DNA from: Rhodococcoides corynebacterioides NBRC 14404
GTDB taxonomy: Bacteria > Actinomycetota > Actinomycetes > Mycobacteriales > Mycobacteriaceae
Assembly: GCF_001894765.1 (NCBI RefSeq)
Contig: NZ_BCWV01000004.1
Span: 310,001-374,000 of the forward strand
Length of the DNA: 64,000 bases
Direction of reading: 5' to 3'
Shown here: positions 28,175 to 38,964 of the stretch, piece after piece
Layout: each line of letters begins with the position of its first letter
How positions within the stretch are numbered: position 1 is the first letter of the stretch
Translations under genes and position numbers: made by a program
Notes under the pieces: generated by a model
The model's input: only the letters and a program-made list of their open reading frames with translations
What the model was told of the DNA's origin: nothing
The model's database searches: none

Positions 28175-28175
28175 C
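27951..28175. repeat. Recent tandem duplication of about 113 bp within the array
   Basis: The segment 27951-28063 and its copy 28064-28175 each comprise a spacer (ctcgggg.caccagcggcc) plus one whole hairpin unit. They differ at only a few positions, mainly in the left arm (GATCCGCTGCTGCTTC against AATCCGCTGCGGTTGC). This is the least diverged pair, hence probably the youngest expansion. Confidence 0.88.
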
Positions 28176-28198
28176 CGGACCCGCCGCCCCGAAACGCC

Positions 28199-28233
28199 GA
28201 ACGCCCCCGAACCAGGCAGGTTCGGGGGCGTTC
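28199..28233 (-). terminator. Terminator of ctaC-ctaF
   Basis: A perfect 15-bp stem (GAACGCCCCCGAACC at 28199-28213 with its complement at 28219-28233) with loop aggca. It lies 12 bases past the ctaF stop. The stem is symmetric and could also stop plus-strand transcription coming through the repeat array. Confidence 0.9.
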
Positions 28234-28244
28234 CGGGAGAACTG

Positions 28245-28661
28245 TCAGTGCTTCTCGGGTCCGACGTGGTACTCGAAGACCAGGCCGGCAGCGGCGCTGA
28301 TGATGGCGAGGGCGCCGACTGCGAGCATCCAGGGCTCGTAGAAGGCGAAGGCCAGAGCCATGAACGCGCCGGACGCCGCCAGCACGATCGGCCAGAAGCT
28401 GCCCGCGCTGAAGAAGCCGAGGTCACCGGCACCGTCGGCGATCTCCGCGTCGTCGTAGTCCTCCGGTCGGGTGTCGAGGCGACGAGCCACGAAGCGGAAG
28501 TACGTGCCGACGATCAAGGTGAGGCCCGCCGACAAGGCGATGGCGGTGAGGCCGGCCCATTCGACACCGGTGCGTGAGAACCCGGTGAACACGCCGTAGA
28601 GGATGCCGACGAGGATGAAGAAGATGGTCAGGATCTCGAAGAGCTTGGCTTCGATCTTCAT
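28245..28661 (-). CDS. ctaF: Cytochrome c oxidase subunit IV (actinobacterial CtaF)
   Basis: A 138-residue membrane protein with four spans (starting around residues 9, 36, 82 and 105), the small actinobacterial subunit of the aa3 oxidase. The segments [36 protein letters not shown] and EYHVGPEKH at the end are characteristic. ATG 28661 lies six bases after the ctaC stop, so the two are co-transcribed, as Rv2200c-Rv2199c are. The mmpS3 and Rv2197c genes that follow in M. tuberculosis are absent here; the hairpin-repeat array occupies that place. Confidence 0.95.
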   Translation of the reverse strand: MKIEAKLFEILTIFFILVGILYGVFTGFSRTGVEWAGLTAIALSAGLTLIVGTYFRFVARRLDTRPEDYDDAEIADGAGDLGFFSAGSFWPIVLAASGAFMALAFAFYEPWMLAVGALAIISAAAGLVFEYHVGPEKH

Positions 28662-28667
28662 CGGTGG

Positions 28668-29711
28668 TCAGTTCCCTTCAGCCACGGTCGCGGACTTGAC
28701 GGTGCGATCGGTGTCGAACGGCGTGGTCGACGTGGCGCGCGGTGCCTGCCCGATGGACTCGAGGGCCTGGGCGTTGGTCTGACCGTCGCGGCGCGCGTCC
28801 ATGTAGTTCTCGAAGGCTTCCGGGCTGACCGCGCGAACCTCGAAGTTCATCATCGCGTGGTACGAGCCGCACATCTCGGCGCAGCGTCCGACGAAGGCGC
28901 CTTCGCGATCGATCTCGCTGATCTGGAAGACGTTGTCGGAGTGGTTCTCCTTCGGGTTCGGCAGCACGTCCCGCTTGAAGAGGAACTCCGGAACCCAGAA
29001 GGAGTGGATGACATCGGAGGACGCGATCTCGAACTCGATGCGCTTGCCGGTGGGGAGCACGAGGACGGGGATCTCGTTGCTGGTGCCGACGGTCTCGACC
29101 TGGTTGTAGTTGAGGTACGACTGGTCGGACTTCTCGCGGCCGTGCACCTGGCCTTCGCCCTCTTCCGCGGGCGTGCCGGCAGCCTCGGCTGCGGCTTCGC
29201 GCTCGGTGTCGGTGCCGTCGTACAGCGGGCGCCCGTCCTTGAGGTCGACGGTGCGGTAGCCGAACTTCCAGTTCCACTGGAACGCCGTCACGTCGACGAC
29301 GACGTCGGGGTTGTCCTGCTTCTCGTGGACGTAGTTCTGCACCACGACGGTGAAATAGAAGAGCACCGCGATGATGACGAACGGAACGGCGGTGTAGAAG
29401 AGCTCCAGCGGCACGTTGTAGGCGGTCTGCCGCGGGAAGTCGGGCGAGTCCTTCTTCTTGCGGTGGAAGGCCACGGTCCAGAAGGTCAGGCCCCAGACGA
29501 TCACACCCATGATCAGGGCAGCGATGACCGACCACGTCCACAGCTCGCGCATGCGATCCGCCTGCGGGGTGACGCCCGAGGGCCACCCGAAGCGGAGAAC
29601 GGCGTTGTCGATGCCGCAACCGGACAGCATCACGGCCGCCAACGAGAGCGACGCCACCAGTCCGACACGTCTTGTCCTACGACGGCCGGAGCCCTCACCA
29701 CGCTGCGCCAC
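28668..29711 (-). CDS. ctaC: Cytochrome c oxidase subunit II
   Basis: A 347-residue copper subunit. The signal peptide carries a lipobox-like LSGCG, two membrane spans follow (about 60-85 and 105-125), and then the cupredoxin domain. CuA ligands are in CAEMCGSYHAMM with the upstream His of SDVIHSFWVPEF. A charged insertion (EREAAAEAAGTPAEEGEG) is typical of actinobacterial forms that dock cytochrome cc. GTG 29711 sits seven bases after AGGAAGG; GTG 29717 is possible but almost on that site. It is divergent from asnB, with 272 bp between starts that hold both promoters; nothing else was seen there. Confidence 0.95.
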   Translation of the reverse strand: MAQRGEGSGRRRTRRVGLVASLSLAAVMLSGCGIDNAVLRFGWPSGVTPQADRMRELWTWSVIAALIMGVIVWGLTFWTVAFHRKKKDSPDFPRQTAYNVPLELFYTAVPFVIIAVLFYFTVVVQNYVHEKQDNPDVVVDVTAFQWNWKFGYRTVDLKDGRPLYDGTDTEREAAAEAAGTPAEEGEGQVHGREKSDQSYLNYNQVETVGTSNEIPVLVLPTGKRIEFEIASSDVIHSFWVPEFLFKRDVLPNPKENHSDNVFQISEIDREGAFVGRCAEMCGSYHAMMNFEVRAVSPEAFENYMDARRDGQTNAQALESIGQAPRATSTTPFDTDRTVKSATVAEGN

Positions 29712-29983
29712 GATCACGCCTTCCTGCTTGCCAGACGGAGACTGCGGGAGACCCGTAATCGCAGGGTGTCGGCCACCCCACGCAGGAATTCCCCGTGTAC
29801 TACGCAGCGTAGACCAAAGGGGGCCCGCCGATCGTGCCGGGTGGCATCGAACCGCCGCGATTTTCGTCTCGTCGAGCCGCATGCAGCGCCGGTGGTCGCG
29901 GTCCGCGAGACGGTCCTGCGGCATACTCGTGCGCGGTCGGTCGACCGGCCGAGTACATCGAATGTGAAGCGAGGCCTGACACC

Positions 29984-31909
29984 GTGTGTGGACTGCTGGG
30001 ACTGTTGACGTCGAACGCATCCGCGAAGGATGTGGTCGACGCCGTGGGTCACGCGTCGCACTGCATGCGTCACCGCGGACCCGACGAGCCCGGGACGTGG
30101 CACGACGACGATCTGGCGTTGGGTTTCAACCGCCTCTCCATCATCGACATCGACCATTCGCACCAGCCGCTGCGCTGGGGTCCGGCCGAGAACCCGACGC
30201 GGTACGCCCTGGTGTTCAACGGAGAGATCTACAACTACCTCGAACTCCGCGAGACCCTCGCTCGCGATCACGGGGCGACGTTCGCCACCGAGGGTGACGG
30301 CGAGGCCATCGTGGCCGCCTTCCACTTCTGGGGTGACGACGCCGTCCGTCGCTTGCGCGGCATGTTCGCGTTCGCGCTGTGGGACACCGAGAAGCGGGAA
30401 CTGTTCCTCGCACGCGACCCGTTCGGCATCAAGCCGTTGTTCTACTCGACCGGCCCGTCCGGCACCGCGTTCGCGAGCGAGAAGAAGAGCATTCTCGAGC
30501 TGTTCGAGACGCTGGGGGTCGAGGACCACCTCGATCCTCGCGCTCTGCAGCACTACGCGGTGCTGCAATACGTCCCGGAGCCGGAGAGCCTGCACGCCGG
30601 CATCCGACGGCTCGAGTCGGGCTGCACGGCGCGCCTGACCCCGGGCAGCGAACCGATGATCACCCGGTACTTCCGGCCGTCCTTCCCCGTGCGCCCCGTG
30701 CGCGCGGGCACGGAGGACGCTCGCTACCGGGAGATCGCCGCGGCGCTCGAGGATTCCGTCGCCAAGCACATGCGTGCCGATGTCACGGTGGGCTCGTTCC
30801 TGTCCGGCGGCATCGACTCGACGGCCATCGCTGCGCTGGCGATGCGGCACAACCCCGATCTGATCACCTTCACCACCGGTTTCGAGCGCGAGGGGTACTC
30901 GGAGGTCGACGTCGCGGCGGAGTCCGCCGCCGCCATCGGTGCGAAGCACGTCATCAAGGTGGTCGGCCCGGAGGAGTTCGCGGCGAGCATTCCCGAGATC
31001 GTCTGGTATCTCGACGATCCGGTGGCGGATCCGGCGTTGGTCCCGCTGTACTTCGTCGCGAAGGAAGCCCGCAAGCACGTCAAGGTGGTGCTGTCGGGTG
31101 AGGGTGCCGACGAGTTGTTCGGCGGGTACACCATCTACCGGGAGCCGTTGTCCCTCGGGGCGTTCGACAAGTTGCCGGGCGGTCTGCGCCGGGCCGCGGG
31201 GCGACTGTCGGAGCGCATCCCCGAGGGCACGCGCGGCAAGAGCTTGCTCCACCGTGGGTCGATGACCCTGGAGGATCGGTACTACGGCAACGCTCGCAGC
31301 TTCAACGACGCGCAACTGCGGTCGGTGTTGCGCGACTTCCGCCCCGAGTGGAACCACCAGGACGTCACGGCACCGATCTACGCGGAGTCCCGCGGGTGGG
31401 ATCCGGTGGCGCGCATGCAGCACCTGGACCTGTTCACCTGGCTCCGCGGCGACATTCTGGTCAAGGCCGACAAGATCACCATGGCCAATTCGCTCGAACT
31501 GCGGGTTCCGTTCCTCGATTCCGAGGTGTTCGCCGTGGCGGAGCAGCTGCCCCTGGAGCAGAAGATCACCAAGTCCACCACCAAGTACGCGCTGCGCCGG
31601 GCGCTCGACGGCATCGTCCCCGAGCACGTGCTCGACCGCGCGAAGCTCGGGTTCCCGGTGCCGCTGCGGCACTGGCTGCGGGGACCCGAGCTGTTCGACT
31701 GGGCGCGGCAGCAGATCGTCGACTCGCAGACCGACCACCTGCTGGACAAGGCCGCCGTCCTCCGCATGCTGGAGGACCACCGCGACGGCCGCAGCGATCA
31801 CAGCCGGCGGCTGTGGACCGTTCTGGTGTTCATGATCTGGCACGGCATCTTCGTCGAGAAGCGCATCCGGCCGGCCATCGCCGAACCGACGTACCCGGTT
31901 CGGCTCTAG
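29984..31909 (+). CDS. asnB: Asparagine synthase (glutamine-hydrolysing), class II amidotransferase
   Basis: A 641-residue enzyme of the AsnB family. The mature N-terminal Cys2 (VCGLLGL) is the glutaminase nucleophile; RHRGPDEPG and FNGEIYNYLELR complete that domain. The synthetase half has the ATP-pyrophosphatase loop SGGIDST near residue 270 and GEGADELFGGY. GTG 29984 is fixed by the need for Cys2. Close relatives amidate aspartate, or in corynebacteria (LtsA) are linked to amidation of diaminopimelate in the cell wall and lysozyme resistance. Sequence alone does not choose between these. It is convergent with the adenosine kinase gene, 10 bp apart. Confidence 0.94.
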   Translation: MCGLLGLLTSNASAKDVVDAVGHASHCMRHRGPDEPGTWHDDDLALGFNRLSIIDIDHSHQPLRWGPAENPTRYALVFNGEIYNYLELRETLARDHGATFATEGDGEAIVAAFHFWGDDAVRRLRGMFAFALWDTEKRELFLARDPFGIKPLFYSTGPSGTAFASEKKSILELFETLGVEDHLDPRALQHYAVLQYVPEPESLHAGIRRLESGCTARLTPGSEPMITRYFRPSFPVRPVRAGTEDARYREIAAALEDSVAKHMRADVTVGSFLSGGIDSTAIAALAMRHNPDLITFTTGFEREGYSEVDVAAESAAAIGAKHVIKVVGPEEFAASIPEIVWYLDDPVADPALVPLYFVAKEARKHVKVVLSGEGADELFGGYTIYREPLSLGAFDKLPGGLRRAAGRLSERIPEGTRGKSLLHRGSMTLEDRYYGNARSFNDAQLRSVLRDFRPEWNHQDVTAPIYAESRGWDPVARMQHLDLFTWLRGDILVKADKITMANSLELRVPFLDSEVFAVAEQLPLEQKITKSTTKYALRRALDGIVPEHVLDRAKLGFPVPLRHWLRGPELFDWARQQIVDSQTDHLLDKAAVLRMLEDHRDGRSDHSRRLWTVLVFMIWHGIFVEKRIRPAIAEPTYPVRL

Positions 31910-31919
31910 CGGTCGGGCG

Positions 31920-32930
<1,011 letters not shown>

Positions 32931-33001
32931 TTACCCGGGAGTACCGACGCCGAATCCCGGGCGACCCGAACCCGGCCGGGGCACCGACCCCGGACACGAG
33001 A

Positions 33002-33027
33002 ACACCCCCGACCGTGGCCGGGGGTGT
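33002..33027 (-). terminator. Terminator of the Fe-S carrier gene
   Basis: Arms ACACCCCCG and CGGGGGTGT pair perfectly around an eight-base loop, 16 bases after the minus-strand stop at 33044. Confidence 0.75.
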
Positions 33028-33043
33028 GTCGTGGAACGGAGCG

Positions 33044-33421
33044 TCAGTTGAACGAGTCGCCGCACGCGCACGAACCCGTGGCGTTGGGGTTGTCGATGGT
33101 GAAGCCCTGCTTCTCGATGGTGTCGACGAAGTCGATGGACGCACCCTCGACGTACGGCGCGCTCATCCGGTCGACGGCCAGGGTGACGCCGCCGAAGTCG
33201 CGGGTCAGGTCGCCGTCGAGCGAGCGGTCGTCGAAGAAGAGCTGGTACCGCAGGCCGGCGCAGCCACCCGGCTGCACGGCGATGCGCAGCGCCAGATCGT
33301 CGCGGCCCTCCTGGTCCAGCAGGGCCTTGGCCTTGGACGACGCTGCTTCCGTCATGACGACAGCGTGCGTTTCGGTCTCGGTCGCGGCCGCACCGGCGGT
33401 CACGTCGTTCTGCACTGTCAT
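33044..33421 (-). CDS. A-type iron-sulfur cluster carrier (HesB/IscA/ErpA family)
   Basis: A 125-residue protein whose last 100 residues form an A-type carrier domain. Three conserved Cys bind the cluster, one in PGGCAGLRYQL and two in the terminal SCACGDSF. The first 20 residues are a Thr/Glu/Ala-rich lead. It probably passes iron-sulfur clusters to apoproteins; lipoyl synthase and the Rieske protein encoded in this window are the kind of client it could serve, an inference. ATG 33421 follows GGAG by five bases. It corresponds to Rv2204c and is divergent from the DUF3043 gene. Confidence 0.93.
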   Translation of the reverse strand: MTVQNDVTAGAAATETETHAVVMTEAASSKAKALLDQEGRDDLALRIAVQPGGCAGLRYQLFFDDRSLDGDLTRDFGGVTLAVDRMSAPYVEGASIDFVDTIEKQGFTIDNPNATGSCACGDSFN

Positions 33422-33567
33422 GGGGTCTCCCTCTTCGTTCGTAACTCCCGCGAACGGGTCAACGGTACTCCCGTCTCCCCTATTCCTCACCGGCTCCTCA
33501 CCGGCGCAGGCCGGGTGCGCGCACTGCGGTGTTCGCGGCGGGGCGAGCGTCGAATAACCTGGACTCC

Positions 33568-34251
33568 GTGAAACTGCCCTTCGGAAAGTCCGGCGATTCC
33601 GACGCCCACGCCGACCAGGCTACCGGTGACGACGGGTCCTCGGCACTCGGCGACTCGTCCACGGAGCGCACGGTGACCGGCAAGGCCGCTCCGCAGGGGA
33701 AGGGTCGTCCCACCCCGAAGCGCCGTGACGCCGAGGCTCGTCGCCGCGGCCCGGTGGCCCCGGCGCCGCTGACGGCGAAGGAGGCCCGGGCTCGTCGGAA
33801 GGCGAATCGGGGCACCAAGGAGGAGCGGAAGGCGGCGGCGGCCGAGCGGCGCGCGCGGTCGGCCGATCAGCGGGCCCGCATGATGGCGGGCGAGGACAAG
33901 TACCTGCTCCCCCGCGACAAGGGCCCGGTTCGCGCCTTCGCCCGCGACCTGGTCGATGCGCGGCGCAACTTCCTCGGCCTGTTCATGCCGATGGCACTGA
34001 TCCTGCTGGTAGCGCTATTCCTGAGCCCGCAGATCCAGTCGGTGGTGACGCTGGTGCTCTTCGTCATGATGATCTTCATGGCCATCGACGGTTACCTGCT
34101 CGGCCGCCGCATCAACAACCGCGTGCGCGAGCGGTTCCCCGACACACCGGACGGCGGATTCAAGCTGGGCTGGTACACGTTCGTGCGCGCGTCGCAGGTG
34201 CGCAAGATGCGCGCTCCGAAGCCGCGCGTCGGGCCCGGCGACGCGGTCTGA
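33568..34251 (+). CDS. DUF3043 membrane protein (Rv2206-like)
   Basis: A 227-residue protein with a hydrophilic N-terminal half, first acidic then strongly Arg/Lys/Ala-rich (KEARARRKANRGTKEERKAAA), and two closely spaced membrane spans around 143-162 and 168-185. The C-terminal part FPDTPDGGFKLGWYTFVRASQ is conserved in the family. Orthologues are found throughout Corynebacteriales next to the cobalamin genes. No function is known. GTG 33568 starts VKLPFGKS, the usual N-terminus. Only 8 bp separate it from cobU. Confidence 0.88.
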   Translation: MKLPFGKSGDSDAHADQATGDDGSSALGDSSTERTVTGKAAPQGKGRPTPKRRDAEARRRGPVAPAPLTAKEARARRKANRGTKEERKAAAAERRARSADQRARMMAGEDKYLLPRDKGPVRAFARDLVDARRNFLGLFMPMALILLVALFLSPQIQSVVTLVLFVMMIFMAIDGYLLGRRINNRVRERFPDTPDGGFKLGWYTFVRASQVRKMRAPKPRVGPGDAV

Positions 34252-34259
34252 CTCCGGCG

Positions 34260-34811
34260 ATGCCGCGGACCCTGGTTCTCGGCGGTGCCCGGTCCGGCAA
34301 GTCCGGCCGCGCCGAGGCGCTGGTGGCCGACGAGCCGTCGGTGCGGTACGTGGCCACCGGACGTCGCGACGCGCGGGACGCCGAGTGGGCGGACCGCATC
34401 GAGCGACACCGTGACCGACGCCCGGCGCACTGGACCACCGTGGAGATCGGGCACCATCGAGACCTGGTGACGACGCTGCGGACGGGCGGTGTCACGCTCG
34501 TCGACGATCTCGGTACGTGGTTGGCCGGGGCCTTCGACGATCTGAACGCCTGGGAGGCTCCGCGCGGCACCGTGACGGCGGCGGCCGACGACCTGGTCGC
34601 CGCGGTCGCCGACCGATCCGACACGCTGGTGATGGTCACGCCCGAGGTGGGGATGTCCGTCGTCCCCGAATCACGGGCGGGTCGCCTCTTCCGCGACGAG
34701 ATCGGCGCGCTGAACGCCCGGCTCGCCGAGCTGTGCGACCGCGTGGAACTCGTCGTCGCCGGACGTTCCCTCGTTCTCCCCCACCCCGATCACGGACGGA
34801 GCCCCCGGTGA
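34260..34811 (+). CDS. cobU: Adenosylcobinamide kinase / adenosylcobinamide-phosphate guanylyltransferase
   Basis: A 183-residue bifunctional enzyme that phosphorylates adenosylcobinamide and then transfers GMP to it. Walker A is GGARSGKS at 8-15. [10 protein letters not shown] and the later [11 protein letters not shown] and [12 protein letters not shown] segments are family-typical. ATG 34260 lies 8 bp after the DUF3043 gene. The stop overlaps the cobT start (GTGA), giving coupled translation. M. tuberculosis has the equivalent Rv2207 region with cobT and cobS. No cobalamin riboswitch was found upstream. Confidence 0.93.
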   Translation: MPRTLVLGGARSGKSGRAEALVADEPSVRYVATGRRDARDAEWADRIERHRDRRPAHWTTVEIGHHRDLVTTLRTGGVTLVDDLGTWLAGAFDDLNAWEAPRGTVTAAADDLVAAVADRSDTLVMVTPEVGMSVVPESRAGRLFRDEIGALNARLAELCDRVELVVAGRSLVLPHPDHGRSPR

Positions 34812-35863
34812 CCGACACCGCTCCCCTCTTCGACCCCGTCGACCCGCCCGATGCGGCGGTGGCTCGGCAGGCGCACGATCGGCAGGCGTCGCTGACCAAG
34901 CCGGCCGGCTCCCTGGGCCGACTCGAGACGCTCGGCGCCTGGGTCGCGTCGTGTCAGGGCACCTGCCCGCCGCGGCCGTTCGAGCGCGCCCGCGTCGTGG
35001 TCTTCGCCGGCGATCACGGCGTGGCCCGGCACGGCGTCTCCGCGTATCCGCCCGAGGTGACGGCGCAGATGGTGGCCAACATCCGGGCGGGCGGCGCGGC
35101 GGTGAACGCTCTGGCTGCGGTCGCCGGCGCGACGGTCCGCGTGGTCGACGTGGCGGTCGATGCGGACACCGACGCCGCCGTGAGCGACCGCAAGGTACGA
35201 CGCTCGTCGGGCTCGATCCACCGCGAGGACGCGCTGACCGACGACGAGGTCCGGGCCGCGCTGCTGGCAGGCAAGGCGATCGCCGACGAGGAGATCGACG
35301 GCGGTGCGGACCTGCTGATCGCGGGTGACATGGGCATCGGCAACACCACGCCGGCGACGGTGTTGATCGCGGCGATCACGACCACCGAGCCGGTCGCGGC
35401 CGTCGGTCGCGGTACCGGCGTCGACGACGCCGGGTGGATGCGCAAGACGGCGGCCATCCGCGATGCGCTGCGGCGAGCCCGCCCCGTGGTGAAGGACCCC
35501 GTGGCGCTGCTCCGCACGTCGGGTGGCGCCGATCTGGCCGCGATGACCGGGTTCCTGATCCAGGCGGCGGTGCGACGTACGCCGGTGGTGCTGGACGGGC
35601 TGGTGGTCTCCGCCGCGGCGCTGGTCGCGCACGATCTGTCGGTCGGCGCGTCGGCGTGGTGGGTGGCGGGACATCGCTCCACGGAGCCGGCGCACGCCCT
35701 CGCTCTGGCTCACCTGAGGCTCGAGCCGCTCGTCGATCTGTCGATGCGCCTCGGCGAGGGGTCGGGGGCCGTGGTGGCGCTGCCGATTCTCTCCGGGGCC
35801 GTCGCGACGCTCGCGGAGATGGCGACCTTCGACGACGCCGGTGTCAGCACGCGAGACGCATGA
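34808..35863 (+). CDS. cobT: Nicotinate-nucleotide--dimethylbenzimidazole phosphoribosyltransferase
   Basis: Makes alpha-ribazole phosphate, the lower-ligand precursor of cobalamin. The 351 residues include the substrate segment [10 protein letters not shown] near 35, [27 protein letters not shown] and the C-terminal LGEGSGAV, whose Glu is the general base. GTG 34808 overlaps the cobU stop by four bases and gives the normal N-terminus; a longer frame runs inside cobU. Its stop overlaps cobS (ATGA). Confidence 0.95.
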   Translation: MTDTAPLFDPVDPPDAAVARQAHDRQASLTKPAGSLGRLETLGAWVASCQGTCPPRPFERARVVVFAGDHGVARHGVSAYPPEVTAQMVANIRAGGAAVNALAAVAGATVRVVDVAVDADTDAAVSDRKVRRSSGSIHREDALTDDEVRAALLAGKAIADEEIDGGADLLIAGDMGIGNTTPATVLIAAITTTEPVAAVGRGTGVDDAGWMRKTAAIRDALRRARPVVKDPVALLRTSGGADLAAMTGFLIQAAVRRTPVVLDGLVVSAAALVAHDLSVGASAWWVAGHRSTEPAHALALAHLRLEPLVDLSMRLGEGSGAVVALPILSGAVATLAEMATFDDAGVSTRDA

Positions 35864-36600
35864 ACCTGCGTCTGGCCCTGACGTGGACGACGGTGGTGCC
35901 GCTACGGGGACCGTCGTCCGTCACGCGTGACGACGCCCGACGCGCGATCGCCGCGGTCCCTCTGGTCGGCGTCGTGCTCGGCGCCGTGGCGACCGGGATC
36001 CTGGTGCTCGCCGACGCCGCGTCGCTCCCCCCCGTGCTCGGCGGCATCCTCGCCGTCGCCGCACTGGCCCTGCTCACGCGGGGCATGCACGTCGACGGCC
36101 TCGCGGACACCGCGGACGGCCTGGGGTGCTACGGGCCGCCCGAGCGCGCGCGCGAGGTGATGAAGTCCGGCGGCGCGGGACCGTTCGGCGTCGCCGCCCT
36201 GGCCGCGGTCGGCGGCGTGCAGGCGGTGGCCTTCGGGGACCTGGTGGCACGCGGCCATGCCCTGTCCGTGATCGCCGCGGTCACGGTCGCGCGGTGCGCG
36301 GTCGTGCTGGCGTGCCGCGCCTCGATCCCCGCGGCCACGACGACGGGCTTCGGTGCGCTCGTCGCCGCGACACAGGGACGGATCGCGGTTTCGGCGTGGT
36401 GCGTCGTCGCGATCGCCGTCGGTGCCGCGGTGGCCGCGCCCTGGTGGCAGGGTGCGATCGCGGTGGCTCTCGCGCTCGCTGCGGCGACGCTGCTGGTGCG
36501 CCACTGCGTTCGCCGCTTCGGCGGGCTGGTCGGCGACGTGTTGGGGGCGACGATCGAGGTCACGACCGCCGTCGTCGCCGTCGGGCTACTGGTCGGCTGA
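35860..36600 (+). CDS. cobS: Adenosylcobinamide-GDP ribazoletransferase (cobalamin synthase)
   Basis: Integral membrane enzyme of 246 residues that joins alpha-ribazole to adenosylcobinamide-GDP, the last assembly step of adenosylcobalamin. [14 protein letters not shown] near the start and the acidic [16 protein letters not shown] motif mark the family, with about six membrane spans. ATG 35860 overlaps the cobT stop. The final 15 bp overlap the 3' end of ilvE on the other strand. Confidence 0.94.
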   Translation: MNLRLALTWTTVVPLRGPSSVTRDDARRAIAAVPLVGVVLGAVATGILVLADAASLPPVLGGILAVAALALLTRGMHVDGLADTADGLGCYGPPERAREVMKSGGAGPFGVAALAAVGGVQAVAFGDLVARGHALSVIAAVTVARCAVVLACRASIPAATTTGFGALVAATQGRIAVSAWCVVAIAVGAAVAAPWWQGAIAVALALAAATLLVRHCVRRFGGLVGDVLGATIEVTTAVVAVGLLVG

Positions 36601-37701
36601 CCGGAGCGTGCTCATCCAGCCGTGGATGTCCGCGAACGTCCCGCGCTGGATCCCGGTGAGGGTGTCGCGCAGGGCCATGGTGACCTCGCCCGGCTCGCCG
36701 CCGCCGACCACGAACTCGCCCTCGGCGGACTTGACGCGTCCCACCGGGGTGATGACGGCCGCGGTGCCGCAGGCGAACACCTCGGTGATCTCGCCGGACT
36801 CGGCCTTCTTGCGCCACTCGTCGGTGGAGATGCGCCGCTCCTCGACCGCGAATCCGGCGTCGGTGGCGAGGGCCAGCAGGGAGTCGCGGGTGATGCCCGG
36901 CAGCAGCGATCCGGACAGCGACGGGGTGACCAGACGAGCGTCGGCACCGGAGCCGAAGACGAAGAACAGGTTCATCCCGCCCATCTCCTCGACGTAGTGC
37001 CGCTCGATCGCGTCGAGCCACACCACCTGGTCGCACCCCTGGTCGGCGGCCTGGGCCTGCGCGAGCAGCGACGCGGCGTAGTTGCCGGCGAACTTCGCCG
37101 CACCCGTTCCGCCGGGGGACGCGCGAACGTACTCCGTGGACAGCCACACGCTGACGGGCTTCACACCGCGCGGGAAGTAGGCCCCGGCGGGCGAGGCGAT
37201 GAGCAGGTAGCGGTAGGACGACGCCGGCCGAACTCCGAGACCCGCCTCGGTGGCGAACATGAAGGGACGGAGGTACAGCGCGTCCTCACCACCGGCCACC
37301 GGGACCCAGCGATGATCGACCGCGAGCAATTCCTCGATGGACCGGCGGAAGAGCTCCGCCGGCAGGGCGGGCATCGCCAGGCGCGCGGCCGACGACTGCA
37401 ACCGGTCGGCATTCGCACCCGGCCGGAACGACGCGAGGCTGCCGTCCGGCTGCCGGTAGACCTTCAGGCCCTCGAAGATCGCCTGCCCGTAGTGCAGGAC
37501 CATCGCGGCCGGATCGATCGGGAAGGGCGCGTAGGGGGTCACGACGGCGTCGTGCCAGCCGCGGTCGGTGTCCCAGTCGATGCTCACCATGTGATCGGTG
37601 AAGTGCACGCCGAAACCGGGAGCCTCGAGTACCGCGGCCAGCGCCTGCTCGGAGGCAGGTGACGGGTGCGCGTGACGCGTGAACTCCAGGTGAGCGGTCA
37701 T
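36586..37701 (-). CDS. ilvE: Branched-chain amino acid aminotransferase
   Basis: PLP enzyme of 371 residues (fold type IV) that makes leucine, isoleucine and valine from their keto acids. [13 protein letters not shown], the PLP-phosphate region [12 protein letters not shown] and the PLP lysine in [12 protein letters not shown] are present. The C-terminal [16 protein letters not shown] is a class signature. ATG 37701 is used; ATG 37710 would add three residues. The gene ends inside convergent cobS (15-bp overlap). It corresponds to Rv2210c, followed upstream by gcvT. Confidence 0.96.
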   Translation of the reverse strand: MTAHLEFTRHAHPSPASEQALAAVLEAPGFGVHFTDHMVSIDWDTDRGWHDAVVTPYAPFPIDPAAMVLHYGQAIFEGLKVYRQPDGSLASFRPGANADRLQSSAARLAMPALPAELFRRSIEELLAVDHRWVPVAGGEDALYLRPFMFATEAGLGVRPASSYRYLLIASPAGAYFPRGVKPVSVWLSTEYVRASPGGTGAAKFAGNYAASLLAQAQAADQGCDQVVWLDAIERHYVEEMGGMNLFFVFGSGADARLVTPSLSGSLLPGITRDSLLALATDAGFAVEERRISTDEWRKKAESGEITEVFACGTAAVITPVGRVKSAEGEFVVGGGEPGEVTMALRDTLTGIQRGTFADIHGWMSTLRSADQ

Positions 37702-37760
37702 GCGAATCATCCTAGGACACCAGGTCCAGCGGTTTGTCGGCGCTCACGGGCGCGCGGCGG

Positions 37761-38861
37761 TCACCTCACGTGCGACTCGACGAAGGGCGGTCGGACCACC
37801 TCGCAGGCCACGGCGCGACCCCGGACGTCCACCTCGACGGCGTCGCCGACGGCCACGCCCGCCGCCGTGTCCACCAACGCGAGGGCGATGCCGACCTTGA
37901 GACTCGGCGAGAAGGTGCCCGACGTCGTCGTCCCCACGGGCTCGCCGTCGCGCAGCACCGCCAGCTCGGCTCGCAACACACCGCGACCGACGGCGCGCAG
38001 ACCGACGAGAGTCCGCGGTGCACCCGTGTCCTTCTGCGCGAGCAGGGCGTCCTTGCCGTGGAACGCCGGCTTGGACCATCCGACGGCCCACCCGCACCGG
38101 GCTTCGAGCGGGGTGATGTCGACGGACAGTTCGTGACCGTGCAGCGGGTAGCCCATCTCGGTGCGCAGCGTGTCCCGCGCGCCCAGCCCCGCGGGCTGTC
38201 CGCCCTCGGCCCGCACCGCGGCCAGCAACGCTTCCCACAGCGGCGCCGCGGTGTCCCACTGCGGCAGCAACTCGTAGCCGTGCTCGCCGGTGTAGCCGGT
38301 GCGGCAGACCCGCACCTCCCCGTCGCCGAAGGGCACGTCCTCGAACGCCATGTACTCGAGCGACGACGGCAGGCCGACGGCCGCGAGCACGGCGGCGGAG
38401 CGCGGCCCCTGGACGGCCAGCACGCCGCGGCTGCGATGAAGGGACTCCACCGTCACTCCCGACGGGGCGTCGGCCGCGAGGACGTCGACGACGGCGGCGG
38501 TGTTGGCCGCGTTGGGGACGAGGAACACCTCGTCGGCGGACACGACGTACGCGATGAGGTCGTCGATGACGCCGCCGGATTCCGTGCAGCACAACGTGTA
38601 CTGCGCCCGGCCGGGTCCGATGCGGCCGAGATCGTTGGTCAGGACCGCGTTCACGTGGTCCGCGGCGCCCGGTCCGCGGACGACGGCCTTGCCGAGATGG
38701 CTGACGTCGAACAGTCCGACGCCGGTGCGCGTGGCGGTGTGTTCGGCGACGGTCCCGGCGTACGAGACGGGCATCGACCATCCGCCGAACGACGCGAACG
38801 TCGCTCCCAGCGCGACGTGGGCGTCGTGGAGGGGTCCCTGCTGCAGTGCGACATCGCTCAT
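37761..38861 (-). CDS. gcvT: Aminomethyltransferase (glycine cleavage T protein)
   Basis: T protein of glycine cleavage, 366 residues. It transfers the methylene group from the aminomethyl-lipoyl H protein to tetrahydrofolate and releases ammonia. N-terminal segments [12 protein letters not shown] and [10 protein letters not shown], and the catalytic Asp in TNDLGRI, are present. The C-terminal GFxxK-type stretch is [16 protein letters not shown] 38861 gives [15 protein letters not shown] 38870 is less likely. The lipoate genes lie a few kilobases away, and the H and P proteins are not in the window. Confidence 0.95.
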   Translation of the reverse strand: MSDVALQQGPLHDAHVALGATFASFGGWSMPVSYAGTVAEHTATRTGVGLFDVSHLGKAVVRGPGAADHVNAVLTNDLGRIGPGRAQYTLCCTESGGVIDDLIAYVVSADEVFLVPNAANTAAVVDVLAADAPSGVTVESLHRSRGVLAVQGPRSAAVLAAVGLPSSLEYMAFEDVPFGDGEVRVCRTGYTGEHGYELLPQWDTAAPLWEALLAAVRAEGGQPAGLGARDTLRTEMGYPLHGHELSVDITPLEARCGWAVGWSKPAFHGKDALLAQKDTGAPRTLVGLRAVGRGVLRAELAVLRDGEPVGTTTSGTFSPSLKVGIALALVDTAAGVAVGDAVEVDVRGRAVACEVVRPPFVESHVR

Positions 38862-38964
38862 GAGGGGCAACGCTAGCGCCTGCCCCGCCCGGACGATGCC
38901 TGTCGGTCCGCCGCCCTACGATCGAGGTCTTCGACCGCCCGCCGACCCACAGGAGTCACCACTC

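Noticed and set aside
27126-28577. Long open frames on both strands across the qcrB-ctaF gap
   Set aside because: They overlap each other in several frames, are Arg/Pro/Ala/Gly-rich by composition, run into ctaF on the other strand, and follow the repeat period rather than any protein domain.
33422-34259. Cobalamin riboswitch before the cob genes
   Set aside because: No B12-box-like sequence was found in the gap before the DUF3043 gene or before cobU.
38500-38964. N-terminal extension of PepB over gcvT
   Set aside because: Antisense to conserved gcvT. GTG 38965 has AGGAG at nine bases and the expected N-terminus.
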